NCBI RefSeq assembly: GCF_000371805.1
Contig: NZ_AQUK01000001.1
Location: 1,066,268 to 1,130,267 of the forward strand
DNA: 64,000 nt
From: Methanocaldococcus villosus KIN24-T80
Lineage (GTDB): Archaea; AGJL01; Methanococci; Methanococcales; Methanocaldococcaceae
Direction: 5' to 3'
This document shows, piece by piece, positions 60,681 through 64,000 of the stretch (within the stretch, counting starts at the first letter, position 1; every line of letters begins with the position of its first letter). The translations under genes were made by a program, and so were the position numbers. Below the pieces are notes generated by a model, which worked only from the letters and a program-made list of their open reading frames with translations, ran no database searches and was not told where the DNA came from.

Positions 60681-61449
60681 AAGCCCTCACTTTTATACTT
60701 TCAAAAACTCCTCTTTCATAGAATAGCTTTATTAACAAATCACCTCTCTTAGCTCTTCCAACAGGAATAACTAATGGAGGATTTAACATAGGTGTGGGAC
60801 CTGCTACGTGTTTATCATCTAATATAGTATATGTTTTCAGCCTTAATCCAACATTATTATAATCCTCATCTAAGTGAAATTTAAATTTATACTTCATCTT
60901 CAATGGATTTATTTTATAGAATGAAACTTCTTCATAAATCATCTCTTCTGAGAGTGGCTTGGCTTCTGATTTTTCATCATAATAAATATGATTAAATTTA
61001 GCTTCAACAAGTTGAACTGTATTTATAACACCTTTTGGAATAAGTTTGGTGTTATCATTTATATATCCTTTTTTTATCATTGCATTCATAACTCTAACAT
61101 GAGATTCTGCTATTAAGGCAGTATCTAAAAGTTCAGCAACTATCACATCAGGATTTTCTTTAAAATTATATAACTCAGCATCTCCTTCTATTAAAATAAT
61201 ATTATCAAATCCATTTCTTTTTATATTCTCTTTAGCATACTCATATGTGAATGAATCTAACTCAATAGCATATACCCTCTTAGCTTTTAAAGCTGCTATC
61301 ATTGCTAGTATTCCACTTCCAGTTCCCAAATCAAAAACAATGTCACTTTCTTTTACATTCTCCTCTATAGCTTTTTTATAAATAGCTATTCTCTCATAGT
61401 CATGTAGAAGTGATAAATGCCACTGTGGAGCATCTAATTCAAGTATCAT
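60670..61449 (-). CDS. SAM-dependent methyltransferase, PRMT-like
   Basis: A 259-aa class I methyltransferase: DLGTGSGILAMIAALKAKRVYAIELD (motif I/post-I), IILIEGDAELY, VAELLDTALIAE in place of the double-E loop, and a beta-barrel-like tail. This resembles protein arginine methyltransferases, but a PRMT double-E loop is not clear. Substrate unknown. Four-base overlap with the CBS gene. Confidence 0.72.
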   Translation of the reverse strand: MILELDAPQWHLSLLHDYERIAIYKKAIEENVKESDIVFDLGTGSGILAMIAALKAKRVYAIELDSFTYEYAKENIKRNGFDNIILIEGDAELYNFKENPDVIVAELLDTALIAESHVRVMNAMIKKGYINDNTKLIPKGVINTVQLVEAKFNHIYYDEKSEAKPLSEEMIYEEVSFYKINPLKMKYKFKFHLDEDYNNVGLRLKTYTILDDKHVAGPTPMLNPPLVIPVGRAKRGDLLIKLFYERGVFESIKVRAYDL

Positions 61450-62315
61450 ATTTGCCCACTAATTATTTTTAATATATCAGTCCTAGTTATTATTCCAATT
61501 ATTTTATCATTCTCAGTTATGATTAATCTTCCTATATTATTCTTATTCATAATCTCCAAAGCTTTATATATATGCTCATCCTTACTTATTGTTATAACAC
61601 TCTTACTCATAGCTTCCTCTACTTTTTTATTTGTATTATCAATATGTTTTGCTATATCATACAAACTCAATATCCCTACTAATTTCCCATTATCAACAAC
61701 AGGAGCTCCACTTATATTTTTTTCTATAAAAAATTTTGCAGCTTCTTTTAAAGTGAGATTTGGAGATAAGCAAAAAACTTCTTTTATTCCTATATCTCCT
61801 ACATTTATTTTTGGAATACTTAAAACTCTCATGACATCTATTAACAAAATTCTGTGTATATCATCTCTTCCAATAATTTTTCCATATATTATAATTTTAT
61901 TATGATATGTAGGGCCAACTTTTATATAATCTCCAATATTAAATAATTTTGTATCTCCTTCAATATAAATTTTTGAAGAACAGCACTTTTCATGTGAAAC
62001 AGTGTCAAACTCTATTTTGATAACTTTAACATTCTTAATTCTTTCTCCATTTTTATATATAGGAACAATTATTTTTCCTTCCTCTTCTACACCTAAAACT
62101 CTATAAGCTTTACTTGTAGGGACATACCCTCCTCTTGGTCCAGGTACTCCATCAACTAAATCTAAAGCTCTCAGGGCTTGCATTTGATTTCTTATAGTTC
62201 CAGGATTTCTATTTAACCTCAAGGCTATTTCTGTTCCTTTTATAGGCCGATTTTTTTCTTTATAAAGATTTATTAATTCTTGCAATATCTCTTTTTGAAC
62301 AACAGTTAATTCCAT
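61446..62315 (-). CDS. HTH and CBS domain regulator-like protein
   Basis: A 289-aa protein with an N-terminal winged helix (IKGTEIALRLNRNPGTIRNQMQALRALDLVDGVPGPRGGYVPT), a middle beta domain of about 95 residues holding a CC pair, and two CBS repeats (LKEAAKFFIEKNISGAPVVD, IYKALEIMNKNNIGRLIIT). It probably binds DNA under control of an adenosyl ligand. Targets unknown. The 65 bases upstream are AT-rich and hold its promoter. Confidence 0.8.
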   Translation of the reverse strand: MELTVVQKEILQELINLYKEKNRPIKGTEIALRLNRNPGTIRNQMQALRALDLVDGVPGPRGGYVPTSKAYRVLGVEEEGKIIVPIYKNGERIKNVKVIKIEFDTVSHEKCCSSKIYIEGDTKLFNIGDYIKVGPTYHNKIIIYGKIIGRDDIHRILLIDVMRVLSIPKINVGDIGIKEVFCLSPNLTLKEAAKFFIEKNISGAPVVDNGKLVGILSLYDIAKHIDNTNKKVEEAMSKSVITISKDEHIYKALEIMNKNNIGRLIITENDKIIGIITRTDILKIISGQI

Positions 62316-62380
62316 AATCTCACAGTAACAACAATGATAATAAATTATATAAAATTATATTAATTTTAAATATATATTTT

Positions 62381-63445
62381 TTATTTTTTAATTCTCTTCA
62401 TTTTTAATCTTGCTAATTTAACTATCTCTTCAACATTCACTTTATCATCATAACTTAAATAACCATTATGAGCAGCTCTTAAAAAAAATCCTTCTCCCCA
62501 ATTATTTCTAATTATAACTGTTGAATAACCTTCTCCACTACCTATGTTACCTACAGATATATCTGAACAAACTCCTGTAAAATCTCCACAACACTTACAT
62601 CCTTCTCTAACTGCAAACTCAAGTTCTTTTAGATTATAATCTTTATATTCTCCACTAACAAAGGTTATCCTTAACTTTCCAGTAAGAATATCCATTTTTT
62701 TAATGTCCCATGGGTTAATACCTTCTTTTTCTAATAGATCTATCATTTTATTATAATCAAATATTTCAAAACAGAATAATGAAATTTTAAGCCTTATAGC
62801 TCTTCTAAATGGTCCTAATAAATCATTATCAGAAGATAATATATTACATATTGCAGATATAACACATGGTGTTCCTACTATAGCTAATTTTTTTAATTTC
62901 TCTTCCATAACAGCTTTTTTAAAAGCTTGTAAAACATTTCCTTTTCTTAAATATTTACTTCCTGCAGATTTTAACACATCTTCTTTACTCATAGCTAAAA
63001 AAGATTGTGGTTCTAAAGTCCATCTATCTTCTTTCATCACTATAGCTCCATCTATCAACTCTTCTTCAAAAGCATTAGCAAGAATAGCAGTAACTACTCC
63101 CCCATTTTGAGCATATTTTATTTCTGTTGATGCCTTAGCTTTTAGAATTTTTAGATATTTCCCTAAAGGATCATTTATGGCTAATTCTCTAATTCTTGGA
63201 CATGCGTCATAACAGGCACCACATGGCACATCATAATTAACAGTTTTACAAAACTCTGCTGATAAAGGATGTTCTTCTGTTTTTGCAGGGACTATCATAC
63301 AAGAACATTCATCACAAATAAATTTAACAGGGCTTTCTTCTTTAAAATATAAATTATTTACTGGACACACTGCAACACAGGCACCACATCCAGAACATCT
63401 ATTTTTATCCCAAACTTCAGCTTTTAAATCTTTATAACTCTTCAT
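62381..63445 (-). CDS. FrhB/FdhB-like F420-dependent oxidoreductase beta subunit
   Basis: A 354-aa FrhB-family protein: two [4Fe-4S]-type Cys clusters at the N-terminus (CSGCGACVAVCPVN, CGACYDACP), CECS-type CDECSCM, and the F420/FAD part (AQNGGVVTAILANAFEEELIDGAIV, IVGTPCVISAI). In M. jannaschii the homologue lies beside glutamate synthase-like genes, as here, so F420H2 may feed electrons to glutamate synthesis (inference). Confidence 0.83.
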   Translation of the reverse strand: MKSYKDLKAEVWDKNRCSGCGACVAVCPVNNLYFKEESPVKFICDECSCMIVPAKTEEHPLSAEFCKTVNYDVPCGACYDACPRIRELAINDPLGKYLKILKAKASTEIKYAQNGGVVTAILANAFEEELIDGAIVMKEDRWTLEPQSFLAMSKEDVLKSAGSKYLRKGNVLQAFKKAVMEEKLKKLAIVGTPCVISAICNILSSDNDLLGPFRRAIRLKISLFCFEIFDYNKMIDLLEKEGINPWDIKKMDILTGKLRITFVSGEYKDYNLKELEFAVREGCKCCGDFTGVCSDISVGNIGSGEGYSTVIIRNNWGEGFFLRAAHNGYLSYDDKVNVEEIVKLARLKMKRIKK

Positions 63446-63458
63446 TTTCTCCCTCTTT

Positions 63459-64000
63459 TTACATTAAATCAGGAGTGTATAATTTTCCAAAAGGTCTTTT
63501 TGATATTGGAGCAATTTTTGTCCATTTTGAATTTATAAGCATCTCTTTCACATCTTCAGAAAAATTGAAGTGTTTACAAAATTCTTCTATGTATGGTTCT
63601 ATTTCTTTTAGATCTTCTTCAGTAAATTCTTTTATATCTGCTGCTACACCTAACTGATCTTTTTCAACATCTCCTCTTATATATATAGCTCCCCCATGAA
63701 TTCCTGTTCCTATCATCCTTCCCTTTACCTTTCCTAAATCATTACCTTCCTTATCAATATTCAAAACTATAATCTTTCCTCCAGCCATATATTCTCCTAA
63801 AAAATCTTTAGCTCTACCCCCAATAACAAGAATGGGAACTTTATCTTTATATGCCTTCATGTGTATTCCACTTCTATATCCCACATCTCCTTTAACAAAT
63901 ACTTTCCCTCCTCTCATTGAATGGGCAGTAACATCTCCACTATCTCCATGTATTACTATTAAACCATCATCCATAGTATTTCCTGGAGCAAATTCACAGT
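63459..64000 (-). CDS. Glutamate synthase alpha C-terminal (GXGXG) domain protein (partial)
   Basis: The frame runs to the window edge, reading in before the first Met (63974), so the gene starts outside. The visible 180 residues show GXGXG repeats (GLIVIHGDSGDVTAHSMRGGKVFVKGDVGYRSG, AGGKIIVLNIDKEGNDLGKVKGRMIGTG) of the right-handed beta helix of glutamate synthase. In archaea this domain is a separate protein working with the GltB-like synthase domain. It precedes the FrhB-like gene by 13 bases. Confidence 0.85.
   Translation of the reverse strand, partial: CEFAPGNTMDDGLIVIHGDSGDVTAHSMRGGKVFVKGDVGYRSGIHMKAYKDKVPILVIGGRAKDFLGEYMAGGKIIVLNIDKEGNDLGKVKGRMIGTGIHGGAIYIRGDVEKDQLGVAADIKEFTEEDLKEIEPYIEEFCKHFNFSEDVKEMLINSKWTKIAPISKRPFGKLYTPDLM

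Overview
The window is AT-rich chromosomal DNA of a hyperthermophilic hydrogenotrophic methanogen of the Methanococcales, most likely a Methanocaldococcus. Reasons: RNA polymerase B is split (B' here) and A is split into A' and A''; Mer and Eha-type hydrogenase genes are present; there is archaeal SelB, a complete archaellum operon, tetraether lipid synthase and coenzyme F430/methanopterin enzymes; gene blocks match those I recall from M. jannaschii (for example ATP-grasp, TFE, HD protein, secretion proteins and TFB in a row). I cannot name the species. I see no tRNA, rRNA, CRISPR array, insertion sequence or prophage. Genes are tightly packed and often overlap. Most starts sit 3-5 nt behind a GGTGA-type Shine-Dalgarno (SD) sequence, which I used to correct starts.

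Layout. 1-4790: rpoB' (cut by the window edge), rpoA', rpoA''. 4800-4944: an unannotated two-hairpin H/ACA guide RNA. 5097-9400: mer, larC, selB, an unknown gene and a zinc-ribbon p27-like gene. 9440-19276: archaellum operon flaB1-B2-B3-C-D-E-F-G-H-I-J with convergent prepilin peptidase flaK. 19368-23333: a large secreted beta-rich protein, a small HTH protein and a methyltransferase. 23314-28932 (minus): part of an Eha energy-converting hydrogenase operon (ehaK to ehaO plus three polyferredoxins) headed by an AGOG-like DNA glycosylase. 29034-32601: cfbE and mptN (minus), divergent tes. 32643-38299: inositol phosphate synthase, an ABC permease/ATPase pair, ilvB, korA. 38282-45122: aroE, aIF5A, a VIT-like membrane protein, an RraA-like protein, an SF1 helicase, RNase P component 3, comB, an rRNA methyltransferase. 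45119-49150: mcm, ATP-grasp enzyme, tfe, HD protein. 49139-53782 (minus): gar1, tfb, KlbA-type secretion ATPase, two TadB/C-like membrane proteins. 53962-55877: homocysteine biosynthesis pair. 55874-64000 (minus): thiDN, small coiled coil, trpD, nadE, RCK potassium channel, DUF447, methyltransferase, HTH-CBS protein, FrhB-like protein and a GltB-type GXGXG protein cut by the window edge.

The most interesting signals are several hidden layers. (1) flaC is readable only through a -1 frameshift at a nine-A run containing a dnaX-like slippery heptamer. (2) flaD and the potassium channel gene each carry an in-frame internal start with a well-placed SD that would release the C-terminal domain alone. 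(3) Three TACAWA hexamers at exact 12-bp spacing precede the archaellum TATA box, and a small HTH gene lies beyond flaK. (4) flaB1 and flaB2 share a perfect 200-bp repeat. (5) Two divergent gene pairs start within 25 bp of each other with back-to-back SD sequences. (6) Four proteins that carry inteins in M. jannaschii are intein-free here. (7) The Eha cluster lacks its front half and carries 18 ferredoxin motifs in three overlapping genes. None of these was tested computationally; all positions were read by eye.
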